64,000 bases of DNA from Stramonita haemastoma (Eukaryota; Mollusca; Gastropoda; Neogastropoda; Muricidae), in the NCBI GenBank assembly GCA_030674155.1, contig CM060327.1, positions 20,451,493 through 20,515,492 on the forward strand. Direction: 5' to 3'. Positions 12,248-64,000 of the stretch are shown here, in pieces (positions within the stretch are counted from its first letter, which is position 1; every line of letters begins with the position of its first letter). The notes under the pieces were generated by a model, which saw only the letters and a program-made list of their open reading frames with translations, was not told the DNA's origin and made no database searches. The position numbers and the translations under genes are program-made.

Positions 12248-12311
12248 CTCTGTGAAGACAGGTTGCAGCTTGAGATGACTTCCTTGGCACTTGTTTCCAG
12301 CTCTAAAGGTC
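12248..12311 (-). CDS. Candidate minus-strand exon, second copy
   Basis: Identical partner of 4588-4651. In this copy no partner of the exons at 569-642 and 110-188 exists downstream before the next unit begins, so this gene copy would lack those 3' exons. Confidence 0.33.
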
Positions 12312-13358
12312 CTGAAAGCAGTAAATCATCATCAGTCACACTGAAAATGGTAAAGTTTCATAAGCATAAAACTACACATTCACATGGTCACAATACTTCC
12401 AAACTGAAGAAATTTATAGTTTACCACCACCCCCCCAAAAAAAAAAAAACAACAACAACAACAACAACAACAAAACAAAAAACATAGTGTAATGAAATCA
12501 TCTAATAAATCAAAAAAAGACAATATATGCAAAAACAGTCTCTAATATTCAACCCTATTTTATGAATATTGATTATTCAACAAACAGTGACAAAGTTGTA
12601 GATCATGTGTACAAGATCACAACACTACCTATGAACCTGAGAATATTTTATCCTGCTTTTCAGATTGCATAGTTATTTTATTCAAATCATTTGAGGGACA
12701 GAGAACTTTCCTTACCTGTCCTTGGTCCTACTTCATGCTGGTAGGCATTCTGCCAGTGTTGAGTACTCCTTGTTAGTAGTTTTTCTGTAAACAAAGTGAT
12801 TTTTTCACATTGGATAAAACATTTTAAAAAATGAAATACATGCCCCCCTCTCTAGAAAAAAGACACAAATTGGCAAAAGACAGACAGAAATGCTAGATAA
12901 AAAAACAAATGCCAGGCAAAAGACAAACAGAAATGGCAGATAACAGACAGACATAAATGGCATATAAAAGACAGAAATGGCTGATAACAGACAGACAAAT
13001 GGCAGATAAAAGACAGAAATGGCAGATAAAAGACAGACAGATATGGCAGATAACAGACAGAAAGAAATGGCAAATAAGACAGGCAGAAATGGTAAATACA
13101 AGACAGACACAAATGCAAACAATCCTACAATGACAGAAAAAACAAAAAGAGAAAGGGGGGCAAAATAAAAACAACCTGAAAACTACAATATTTAAATAAT
13201 TTAAGATATTCACATAGATCAGACAAGACAGAAAAATATTTTAAGATTGTTTAATCTGTACCTTATAGCTGAAGTGATGAAAAAGGCTTCTGTTGGTGCT
13301 GGGGCTGTATATTTTCAACCAGAAATGCAAGTACTGCTGTGAAAGGCTGAATACAGAC

Positions 13359-13539
13359 CAGTCAGGAAAGCAATAGAACTGTGCCTGCTGTAATGCGCAT
13401 GTCCCTCTGGATAACCGTGTTGGTCAAGGGACTGATGATGATGATGATGATCATGATGATGATGATGACCATCTTGGTCAACAGATTGATGATAATGATG
13501 ATGATGATTACAACAACAATGATGATGTCCTTCAATCTC
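13359..13539 (-). CDS. Candidate histidine-rich exon, second copy
   Basis: Same sequence as 5698-5878, including both DQ[DH]G motifs and both five-His runs. Confidence 0.35.
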
Positions 13540-14777
13540 CTGCAAGAACTTTTCCCTGTTTTGGGGTTGTTATTTTTTTTTTTAGTCTTTGGTTGAGGAG
13601 TTTTGCACTTGGTTTGGCTGTTTTTTGGGGTTTTTTTTTTTTTTGTTTTGTTTTTTTTTGGGGGTGGGGGTGGGGATTTGTTCTTTTAGTTTAAGTTTTC
13701 TTTTTTATTACTGAACATTTCCTGAAGGGGATTTTTCCTTTTTCTGGGTGGTTTTTTTTTAGGGTTAACTTGTTTAATTTGATTTCAGTTTATTATGTTT
13801 AGTTCAGTCTGTGTAATGTTTAGTTTTCTTTTTTCCCATTTCATTTTACCGGTTATTTTTTATATAATGTGTTTTTTAGTTCTCACAGGTTTACAGTTTC
13901 ATCATCTGCCAAGCACAAGTCCAGCTGTTCTCACCTCACATCACTCATTCCAAACTTACCACACAACAACTGTATCCAGGCAAATCCCACAGTATTCAAA
14001 GCCTGAAGTTGACCTGGAGCTTTATTTACATACAGGACCAGAACATAGCCACCAGCCAGGGGAGTCCTTGCAGTGTTTGTTTCTTTCTCTCCATCCCCCT
14101 ATTCAATTTTCCATTTTAGTTTTCAAGTATTTTTGTTGGTTTCCTTTGCTTTCTTTTGCTTGTCCTTGTTTTGAAGTGGCTTTTGTTTGGAGTCTTGCAT
14201 TAGTGCTCCATTTGGTTTTGTTTGATTTAATTTTCAGGTATGTTTCCCCTATTTAATTCATTGTTTGGTTTATTTCCCTTTTTGATTTATACCATTTTCA
14301 TTTTTATTTTGTTTGTCGTTTGCAATGCACTGCCTTGCATCGCACTCCATCCATTTTGTCTTAATTTACTTAACTTTGTGTAGACTCAATTCACAGATGA
14401 ATTTTTTTTTTAAATGTCGTCTCTGTTGTAGTTCTGCCTTGAAAGACCTGAAAATTTGCAATCTTATGCATCAAATAAAAAGCATTGGATTAAAAGTACC
14501 ACAATTCAACAGTCCAAGACCAGCATACATTCTGATCCCAGACACCAAAAGAAGAAGCCCTTCCAGTCTTTGCTAAAGTATTTTTGTTTTATCATCCATT
14601 CTCCATACCTCAACAGAGATCCTAAGAAAGAAATACACACAGTAAAGATGTCCTGAACTCTGCAGGACTGTAGAGCAGACACTGTCATCCTAGTGTCCTT
14701 GGTGACAAGATCCATCACAGCCAGTCAATATCTGTTAACAGACATAAACATGTGTGTCACAAACATGGCACTGAAAA

Positions 14778-14868
<91 letters not shown>

Positions 14869-15980
14869 ATTCTGTGTGTACTAGTTTTTCATGTAAAAAT
14901 ATGGACTTTTTTTTTTTAGGTAACTAACTTTGCATCTTTAGCAATAAACATCTTTTTTGACTAATGAATTACCCTAAAAACCTGTATAATTATATTAAAA
15001 GTATGCACACTGGCTCATAGTTTACACTTCCTTTTTTTCCTATAATCAATAATGGGTCAAAGTGAACACTGGCTGTGATACTGTGTATGCATTCTGCATC
15101 ATGCTGAAGTGAACAATGGGTGTGATATTTTGCATACATTTTGTAGTGCAGGAATTATGGCTCTGTTGGGATTAATCTGCTTAACAAGTCAAATGGACCC
15201 TCTTAATTTTCCAACAGTAACACCAAGTTCTTACACACTCTGTCATTCTTTTCATAGTTTAACTGGTGCTCAATGAATTCATTCCCCATCCCCCCAAAAA
15301 CAACAACAAACAAACAAACAAACAAAAACAAAACAATAAACATCCAAACAAAAAAATTATTACCTGACAAAGGGTGGCTTTGCAAGGAAAACAGTTTTTT
15401 TTTTCTCCCATTACTTTGCAGCTTGAACTAACAGTTTGGAAGCCCAGAAGAATGAATAGATATAAATATGATCACAAATGATCTGAATTCGGAACAGATG
15501 ACAAAAGTTATTAAATGCATCACACTGGTGTATTGTTTAGACACCTCCACAATTGGAATGTGGCTATTTTAATAGCTTACTTGAATTTCAATATGACTTA
15601 GAATTTGGCTGGCAATTTTTCACCATGGTATTGGTGGAACCTTGGACTCAGAAATTTCACGGAGCAACTTTGTTTTCCGAATAGTGAGTAAGGAAATGTA
15701 ACTTGACACCTTAAAAATTGCCTGAAATCTGAAACCCAAAGCTTGTAGCCTAAATGCCTTATGGCAGGACAAACTGAAACTCGATGCTTGATTCGGCTGC
15801 CATTGTGACTGGTGTCAAATTTTCAAATTCTATACAATAAAAAAAAAGGCAATTGAGAATAACTACCTTGTGATAGTATGTGTACAGATCATTCCATCTG
15901 AGAACTTAAAAACTGGAGACAACAGCCTAACCACTACAATTCGCAAATTACCTCAACCCCAACAACGAACCCATCCTCAC

Positions 15981-16007
15981 CTGCAAAGCGCGCGCCATGT
16001 TACGTCA
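15981..16007 (-). promoter_or_regulatory. Candidate minus-strand gene start with CRE-like site, second copy
   Basis: Second copy of the TGACGTAA / ATGGCGCGCGCTTTGCAG / GTGAGG arrangement seen at 8318-8344. Confidence 0.33.
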
Positions 16008-16052
16008 CGAAGAGGGATAACTCTGTGTCTCACTGTCTATTCCCAAGTTCAT

Positions 16053-16437
16053 TTATTATTTTATTATTTTTATTTTAATCTTTTATATGGAGGATTATTA
16101 TTATTTATTATTTATTCTTTTATATCGAGGATAACAGAATAAGCAATCATGTGATTTTTTTCATCCGGTCCCCGTGTGCATGCAGTTTTTGTAAATATCG
16201 TCATCTGTTCCCACCGGCACACGATGCCTACTCTTACGAAAAGCGGAACAGGATTTAACGTGTGCGCAAGATGTTCTGCGTGCGTTCGCACACGGGGCCT
16301 CGGTTTAAAGTCTCATCCGAAGGACTTTTGGGGAGAGTGGAGTCAGCACTGATGTTAACTCCAGGAGAAAAATTTCCTCGACCGGACTCGAACCCGGGTC
16401 GTCAAATTGCCAGCGCAATGATCTGACCACTAGGCTA
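16053..16437 (-). mobile_element. tRNA-derived SINE (family A), right edge copy
   Basis: Carries the full body and the complement of the tRNA head (GGACTCGAACCCGGGTCGTC, GACCACTAGGCTA). Right parent of the recombination. Its head abuts the tail of the next SINE. Confidence 0.9.
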
Positions 16438-16444
16438 ATGGAAT

Positions 16445-16650
16445 AAGGATAATGGAATAAGCACTCATATGCTTTTTTTTACATCCAGTCCCCGTGTGTA
16501 TGAAGGTTTTGTAAATCTTGTCATCTGTTCCCACCGCACACGATAGCCTACTCTTACGAAAAGCGAACAGGATTTAACTTGTGCGCAAGATGTTCTGCGT
16601 GCGTTCGCACACGGGCCTCGGTTTCTAGTTTCATCTGAAGGACTTTTTTT

Positions 16651-16681
<31 letters not shown>

Positions 16682-16790
16682 GATGATCAGCACTGATGTT
16701 AACTCCAGAGAAAAAAATCCTCTCGACGGAATCGAACCCGGTTGTCAAATTGCCAGCGCAATGTTCTGACCACTAGGCTATCCCGTCCCG
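16445..16790 (-). mobile_element. tRNA-derived SINE (family A)
   Basis: Head-to-tail with the previous copy. Interrupted at 16642-16681 by T and G homopolymers. The head complement reads GAATCGAACCCGG...GACCACTAGGCTATCCCGTCC. Confidence 0.88.
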
Positions 16791-16825
16791 GCGATAGTTT
16801 TCCGTTCAGTTGGACGACCATAGGA

Positions 16826-16961
16826 GCCCCCCCCCCCCCCCCCCCTCTCTCTCTCTCTCTCCTAAAAAAAACAACAACCAAACAACCAAAAACAAAAACC
16901 AATCAAAATATAAAAAAGCATAAAGAAAAAAGGCCATAATAAAAATAAAAGAAAGACAATA

Positions 16962-17050
<89 letters not shown>
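16826..17050. repeat. C-run, (CT)n and (TAA)n microsatellites
   Basis: C homopolymer and (CT)n at 16826-16860, then AT-rich sequence and (TAA)n at 16959-17050. The leucine- and tyrosine-run open frames are its translations. Confidence 0.95.
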
Positions 17051-17055
<5 letters not shown>

Positions 17056-17770
17056 GACCCCATACACCCTCCCACCCCCCTAAATAAAAATTAAAAAAAA
17101 GTAGAAGAATGGAAAACGGAAAAAACCCACAAACAAAGCAGAAAAAAACAAAGAAAAAAACTGATACAAACAATAGGACAAAAAAACAAAACCAAATCAA
17201 AGCAATATTATTACGTGTATACTGCAGAGTCCACATGCACACTCACTTGCTTATACAGAGTCACATCAAGGTGCATTGAAAGGGTGGGGGTGGGGATGGA
17301 TGGTTGACTACATCAAAGGTGTGCTATCACATAGATCATCTGTGATATTGCATTCAAAAGGGGGAGGCAGGTGGTGCTATTACATAGATCTTTGGTAAGC
17401 TGCTGATATGGAGTTTTTGACACATGAACCTTCCACATTTTGTGAGACAAATTCATTATGCTTATGACAGATCTTCTGGTGATACTTTCACCACCAATAT
17501 TTCTTATTATGATCACATTATCATCATCATTATCATCATTGATATTTAGCACAACGATAAACAAACTAGGCAGAAGAGTGCAAATTTACATAGGTGCACT
17601 GGAAAGTGACAAGTCCTTTTATTTTTTTTAACTGATATCTCCAGTGTATGAGTGTGTATGCCTTTTAGGTACCTCAGGTACTAGGTCTGTTGTAGAAAAA
17701 GCACTGTCCCTTCTTACAAACTTTCTTACATATACAGGCAGACTCCTCTACATGTAGGCAAGGTTACTCA
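17051..17770. other. Noncoding stretch
   Basis: AT-rich sequence without splice-supported open frames; a small imperfect TCATCAT run near 17520. Nothing assignable. Confidence 0.5.
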
Positions 17771-17799
17771 ACAGTCAGGATTTTTTACATTTTTATATT

Positions 17800-18240
17800 T
17801 ATTTCACTTTATGTCATGGCAGACTTGACTTTTCTGCTTGAGATTCGGGCTGCTCTCCCGGGAGAGCGCGTCGCCACAAGAGCAGCGCCACCTTTTTTCT
17901 TTTTTTTTTCTTTTTTGTCTTTTCCTGTCTGTAACTGTATTCGTTTCCCTATCAGAATGGCTTTTGACAGAACTTTGACTTTTGACTTTTCTTTTGACAG
18001 AACTTTGCCAGGGACAACTCTCTTGTTGCCGTGGGTTCTTTTGCTTGTGCTAAATGATTTTGTGTAACACACGGGACCTTGGTTTATCATCTCATCCAAT
18101 AGCATCCAGACCGCCACTCATGGTCTAAGGGATGGGGGAAAAGTTTTGGGCCCAAACAGGGTTCAAACCACCACACACTTCCTTCCCAGACTTTTCGTTT
18201 TCTAAGCAGGGGCGTAACCTCTAGACCACCGATCCACCAT
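17800..18240 (-). mobile_element. tRNA-derived SINE (family B)
   Basis: On the minus strand a tRNA-like head (GGTGGTCTAGAGGTTACGCC, B-box-like GGTTTGAACCC) is followed by the core GGATGAGATGATAAACCAAG and a tail rich in AAAAG. A second copy is at 21765-22050. It shares the GGATGAGA...AAACC.AGG core with family A but has another tail. Confidence 0.75.
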
Positions 18241-18534
18241 GTAGGCCTACAGTAGTGAGTAGTCTCTTCAAATCATGGGGTTGCTATGCATGCACAACAT
18301 AGGGGAAAAAAACTCAGCCCAGTGCTTTACTTCCTGGGAAAGTGACCATCCTCAGGCAAGGGGGGCACCAGGTGGCGGATAAAGGAAAGATCCCCTAAGA
18401 TTGGGTTAGCTGCGAAATCACTTCTGGACCAACTAACCATATTTCTATCAGGAAGGGTGGGGACAAAAGGTGGCTCTGTTGCCTCCATGAAATACATTAT
18501 TATTATATTTATTATTTATTTATTATTATTATTA

Positions 18535-18578
<44 letters not shown>

Positions 18579-18589
18579 TATAGGAAGGA

Positions 18590-18835
18590 AGGTGGCAGTA
18601 TGGTTAAGACGTTCGCCTGCCAACAAGTAAACCGTGAAGTTCTGGGTTCAATCCCTTTCTTCCCAGTTTGACGAAAAAATTAACTGAATATTAAAGTCTT
18701 TCGGATGAGACTCGAAACCGAGGCCCCGTGTGCGAACGCATGCAGAACATCTTGCGCACACGTTAAAACCCTGTTCCGCCTTCGGAAGAGCAGCCCATCG
18801 TGTGCGGGTAGGAGTGGATGACAACATTATTATAA
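18590..18835 (+). mobile_element. SINE with a different tRNA head and family A body
   Basis: Head GGCAGTATGGTTAAGACGTT with B-box-like GGGTTCAATCCC, then the family A core (TCTTTCGGATGAGACTCGAAA) and body to GGGTAGGAGTGGATGAC. Preceded by a (TTA)n tract. Confidence 0.8.
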
Positions 18836-18980
18836 AAAAAACACAAAAAAAACAACCCACCATGCACACAGGTGTCGTGTTTAGACACCAAATCCCTGAG
18901 GAAAAATCGGGGAGTTGGATCCCAGGGGGGCTCGGGGCTGTAGGCTATATGGCAACGTTCTGGTGGCTTCTGCGTCATCA

Positions 18981-19197
18981 TCATTGATTATCATGCAACA
19001 ACAAAAAATGTCTCTGATCTGGTGATTCCAGTTGATCTGATGTAATGGTGACATTGATTCCAGTTTTCCCATACACTTGCTCTGCCTGTGATGAGTTAGT
19101 GTCCAAAGCCTCAAAGGTTGGAGGTTCATGGAGGAGAGTCGTTGGAGGGACATTGTGGTGGTCGTCACCGCCAGAGGGCAACTCACTCAGTTTGGCT
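18981..19197 (-). CDS. Candidate minus-strand terminal exon, unknown gene
   Basis: After TCAGTCACAG the minus strand reads AKLSELPSGGDDHHNVPPTT, then LLHEPPTFEALDTNSSQAEQ, VYGKTGINVTITSDQLESPD, and QRHFLLLHDNQ before a TGA at 18981. The even composition suggests real coding sequence and a C terminus. A diverged, partly broken copy is at about 22158-22330. Product not recognised. Confidence 0.4.
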
Positions 19198-19277
19198 CTG
19201 TGACTGAGTTAATACAGTTGTTAGCAGGGGACTCAGTAGGTGCATGCTGCCTGCATATGTTAACTCAGAACAGATAC

Positions 19278-19357
19278 CAGCAATGCAGGGCCCCTCTTGG
19301 CTGGTGAATCCACTGCAGCCTGACCCTGAGGATCTGACATAACGTATCCGGATATGG
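19278..19357 (-). CDS. Candidate minus-strand exon with PQGQ motif
   Basis: Between CTTCCCCACAG and GTATCT. One frame reads ISGYVMSDPQGQAAVDSPAK then RGPALL. The paralogous segment at 22502-22623 reads PYPPGLSCRMHPQGQKSTGS in the matching place. The shared DPQGQ...GPALL suggests a cytoplasmic-tail-like piece of the same family. Unidentified. Confidence 0.35.
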
Positions 19358-20024
19358 CTGTGGGGAAGAGATTAAAATGATGGAAACAGCAGGACAGGAA
19401 AATCACTGAAAATGAGGCAGCCAAAGAAAAAAGGTGTTTGAATCTCTTTGGATTTGAGTTGGTCTGAAATGAATATAAGGCATCAAAATACGATGAAACG
19501 GTTACAGCTCTTTTTAAAATTGAAAACCACATGAACAAGATGTATGATGGTGTACTTTCGGTTTCTACAAAAGGACATTAATCTCCTCAAAGAGGGGCAC
19601 TGTTATCTACTGACTTAATACACAGAAGCAGCTTAGAGATTTAAGAGACAATTATGAACTTCGAAGATTTTTTATTAACCATAGAATCTTAAGCTTAGAA
19701 GTAAATTTTTTTCTCTTGAGATATGAAATCAGCTCCAGTAGAAAATACTACAAAGCATAACAATTTAACAGTAACTTAGATTTATGCCTTCAGTTATTGC
19801 CAGTGAAACGATTTCTTCTCACAGACCCCCCCCCCCTCCCCCCACTTTTTTTCATTATTATTTTCATTTAAAAAAAAATCTTTTTCATTTGTCAACATAT
19901 CTTCTTAACGTTTTTCCTTTTTCAAAGATGCATATATATTAATTTTTTCTTAGATGGATGGCTTGATAAAAAAAGCAATTGTACTGCTTATTCAATGTAC
20001 CATTTAAAATAAGTTTGACTTGAC

Positions 20025-20025
<1 letters not shown>

Positions 20026-20057
<32 letters not shown>

Positions 20058-20077
20058 CACACACACACACACACACA

Positions 20078-20108
<31 letters not shown>

Positions 20109-20158
20109 CACACCGCACACAACACACACGCACACACCACACGCACACGCACACACAC

Positions 20159-20233
<75 letters not shown>
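20026..20233. repeat. (CA)n microsatellite
   Basis: About 200 bases of CA with CG and ACAAC interruptions. All CVCV/HTHT open frames here are translations of it. Confidence 0.98.
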
Positions 20234-20234
<1 letters not shown>

Positions 20235-20610
20235 ACCAGCGCACTTGTGGCACAAGCCCCCTCCAATATCCTGCAGTCCTGTCCTACTTCAACTCTGAGA
20301 CACCAGACGTGGCTCATCCCAGCGGACGCCACAAAAAAAAAAAAACAAAATCATCAACAAAAACCTATGGGACCGGCCGGCATGGTAACTAAGATAACTG
20401 CTAAGATGTCAATTCATTTGGCTGCGATAAAATCTTTGATGAAACCGAATCCAACAGAAGATATAAGATTTAGATTCCCCATGGCGATGCTGGGCAGGCG
20501 CCTGTAAGTGCAAATAGCATCTTCACCTTCTTGAAATTCTGTTCTAGGAATTCCCGTTTTTCTATCGGTCTGTTTGCTTCTGTGATCAGATGCGTTTGTT
20601 GTTTGTTGTT

Positions 20611-20960
<350 letters not shown>

Positions 20961-21023
20961 GTTAAACTATACGCAGTACCACTCAACATAAAGGAATAAG
21001 GACACTATATTTATTATAATAAG

Positions 21024-21549
<526 letters not shown>

Positions 21550-21764
21550 AGAGATGGCCAGCTCCTACTAACTTGATTAATTGGGAAGACTGGGACCACA
21601 CAGTCAAAATTAATCCACTTTACCTAGGCCTACGTGATTTTGCGTTTTGCTCGAATTACTTGACCGGTGCTGCATGTGTCTGTAGGCTATATCTGGGGCC
21701 CAGTTGATGACGGGGTACAATTATTATGATAGCAAGCATAATAATAGATTATTTTTGTATTAAA

Positions 21765-22013
21765 AAAAATTGTACCACTTTATGTCACAGCAGATTTCTC
21801 TGCGTGAAATTCGGGCTGCTCTCCTCGGGGAGAGTGCGTCGCCACTTGTGCAGCGCCTACCCATTTTTTTCTTTTTCCTGTATGCAACTGTATTTTGTTT
21901 CCCTATCAGAGTGGCTTTTTTCTACAGAATTTTGCCAGGGTCAACCTTTGCCTTGCCTTGCCTTGTTGCCGTGGATTCTTTTACGTGCGCTAAATAGTGA
22001 TGTGCAACACACG

Positions 22014-22044
<31 letters not shown>

Positions 22045-22050
22045 TAGAGT
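21765..22050 (-). mobile_element. tRNA-derived SINE (family B)
   Basis: Second copy of the family at 17800. It shares GAAATTCGGGCTGCTCTCC, GTTTCCCTATCAGAGTGGC and CACACGGGACCTCGGTTTAT; the tRNA head is missing. Confidence 0.75.
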
Positions 22051-22157
22051 AGCCTACATACAGTCCTGTCAAGTAGCCTCACAGCTCATGCACTTCCATA
22101 GTGTCATTCATGTCACAACTGACTATCATGCAATAAAAAGAAGACCCCCCCCCCCCC

Positions 22158-22318
22158 CTTACTAATGTCTCTGATTCGGTGACTTCCTGTTGCTATGGTC
22201 TCATAGTGACCTTAGTTTGGGTTTCACATACTCTCTATGTCTGTGGTAAGTGTCAACTCTTTCGGGGTTGGATTTTCATGAGATAAGATTGTTAGAGGGA
22301 CGTTGTGGTGGTTACTAC

Positions 22319-22349
<31 letters not shown>

Positions 22350-22640
22350 CTCACTCGGTATGGTTGTTATCGTTGTGATTATAATCTATGCCTCTGGTTC
22401 TGTGGCTAAGCCATTATTGTTGCCAGAAGGGGGGTTTAGTAGCTGGTACCCTGTGTAAGCCTATATTAGCTAGGAACAAGCACCACTGAACGTTGTCCAA
22501 GTGACCCAGGAGCAGTGCAGGACCTATCTGGCTTGTAGTCCCACGGCTGCCTAACATCGAGAAGCTCCCTGTGGACTTCTGACCCTGAGGATGCATGCGA
22601 CATGACAAGCCAGGTGGGTATGGCTGTCTGGGCAGAAAGA
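22158..22640 (-). pseudogene. Diverged copy of the 19.0-19.4 kb minus-strand exons
   Basis: Matches 19005-19370 in order (TCTCTGAT..GGTGA; GAGGGACGTTGTGGTGGTTAC; GACCCTGAGGAT), interrupted by a 27-base G run at 22321. Only 450 bases separate it from MAP3K4 exon 1, so no room remains for 5' exons. I take it as a truncated copy. Confidence 0.4.
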
Positions 22641-22649
22641 TCAGACTGA

Positions 22650-23088
22650 GCGGCCTGAGAACAGCTGTACAGTAGTGTCACAGAACCGCATGAAAAAAAA
22701 TTAAGTGTGAGGATTTCAGGTTGTAAACATTAAAAATGCTACAAACACACATGTTTAACTTCGTGACATTCGTAATGCAAACATACATTAATGATTACAG
22801 TTGTGAATAAGCCAAAAAAAACCCCCAAATCCCCGATATTCATATTTTCCCGTTATGATGTCTGCGCTGTTTTCGAAAAATGTCCTTTGAAGGAGAAGGA
22901 AATAAATGCTGAGCTGGTTAACCCCCCACGCATCCAACACAACAGTAGTCAAACACGAAAACAAAAACCCCAACACACCCACACCCACACCCACACACGT
23001 GTCGTCTGCTATAGGCCCAGGCCTAAACAGGTGCTCTCAGCGAATTCTCGTTTAAGGCGAGAAATTACGTTATCTTAACATTCCTATA
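22650..23088 (+). promoter_or_regulatory. MAP3K4 upstream region and 5' UTR
   Basis: The ~100 bases before the ATG contain CpG-rich sequence (CACACGTGTCGTC, CAGCGAATTCTCGTTTAAGG) and no TATA box at the usual distance. The transcription start cannot be placed. Confidence 0.4.
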
Positions 23089-63877
<40,789 letters not shown>

Positions 63878-64000
63878 GTCAGGCAGGGAGGCTTCAGGGT
63901 GGGGTGAGGGGGTGGTGGTGGGGGTGGGGGGGGGGGTGGGGTGGTAGGTTGTGGTGGTGCTGTTTGGTTGTGTTTTTTTTGGGTTTTTTCATGACTGAAA
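63878..64000 (+). other. Start of MAP3K4 intron 24 (window edge)
   Basis: G/T-rich sequence after the exon 24 donor. The final coding exon is not in the window. Confidence 0.7.

Larger units (their letters stand above)
8612..16275. repeat. Second copy of 7.66-kb tandem duplication
   Basis: Matches about 945-8612 almost base for base. The offset drifts only from 7659 to 7663 through homopolymer length changes (for example the A run at 1560 vs 9220). Few substitutions are visible (a C/T at 5540 vs 13200; GGGTGGGC vs GGGTGGC at 7710 vs 15373). It is either a very recent duplication or an assembly duplicate of two haplotypes. Confidence 0.93.

Noticed and set aside
16385..16436. tRNA gene from B-box and A-box matches (similar at 21440, 43340, 47770 and 57000)
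   Set aside because: The tRNA-like part is always followed by the same SINE body and lacks an intact cloverleaf; these are SINE heads.

Overview
This is a eukaryotic window from a repeat-dense invertebrate genome. Many small exons are separated by introns packed with tRNA-derived SINEs, non-LTR retrotransposons and very long CA/GA/GT microsatellites. The repeat types (tRNA-head SINEs sharing one core, a LINE whose ORF1 carries a 2A peptide) and the MAP3K4 orthologue suggest a lophotrochozoan, most likely a marine mollusc. The species cannot be fixed from the sequence alone.

Region 1 (1-16.4 kb). A 7.66-kb segment is present twice in direct tandem (about 8.6 kb and 16.3 kb mark the unit ends). 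A SINE lies at the left edge, the middle junction and the right edge. The middle SINE is a chimera of the other two, so the duplication reads as unequal recombination between SINEs. Each unit carries a 2.0-kb solo LTR and exon-like segments of an unidentified minus-strand gene, including a histidine-rich exon. Region 2 (16.4-23 kb) holds more SINEs, microsatellites and two diverged copies of minus-strand 3'-exon-like sequence.

Region 3 (23.09 kb to the right edge) is one gene on the plus strand, the MAP3K4 (MEKK4) orthologue. I could place 23 coding exons with compatible intron phases plus one doubtful exon. The order is a short first exon, a large second exon, the conserved MAP3K4 regulatory body, and the C-terminal kinase domain (G-loop, catalytic Lys, HRD, DFG, APE all visible). 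The last short exon lies beyond the window. The product is expected to be a stress-activated MAP kinase kinase kinase upstream of p38 and JNK. As read, exons 2, 7, 8 and 20 contain small indels that break the frame. Their contexts look like consensus errors rather than decay, because flanking exons and phases are intact.

Its introns hold a nearly full-length minus-strand LINE (31.3-36.7 kb) with three frame breaks in ORF2, a TTAA-flanked MITE, two inverted 0.96-kb MITEs around the first kinase exons, and tandem arrays. In two adjacent introns of the kinase domain the 3' splice site plus the first ~20 bases of the following exon has been tandemly copied (3 decayed copies before exon 22; 8 copies of 52 bp before exon 23). 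Several non-LTR 3' ends abut (TC)n tracts, which suggests microsatellite-targeted insertion.
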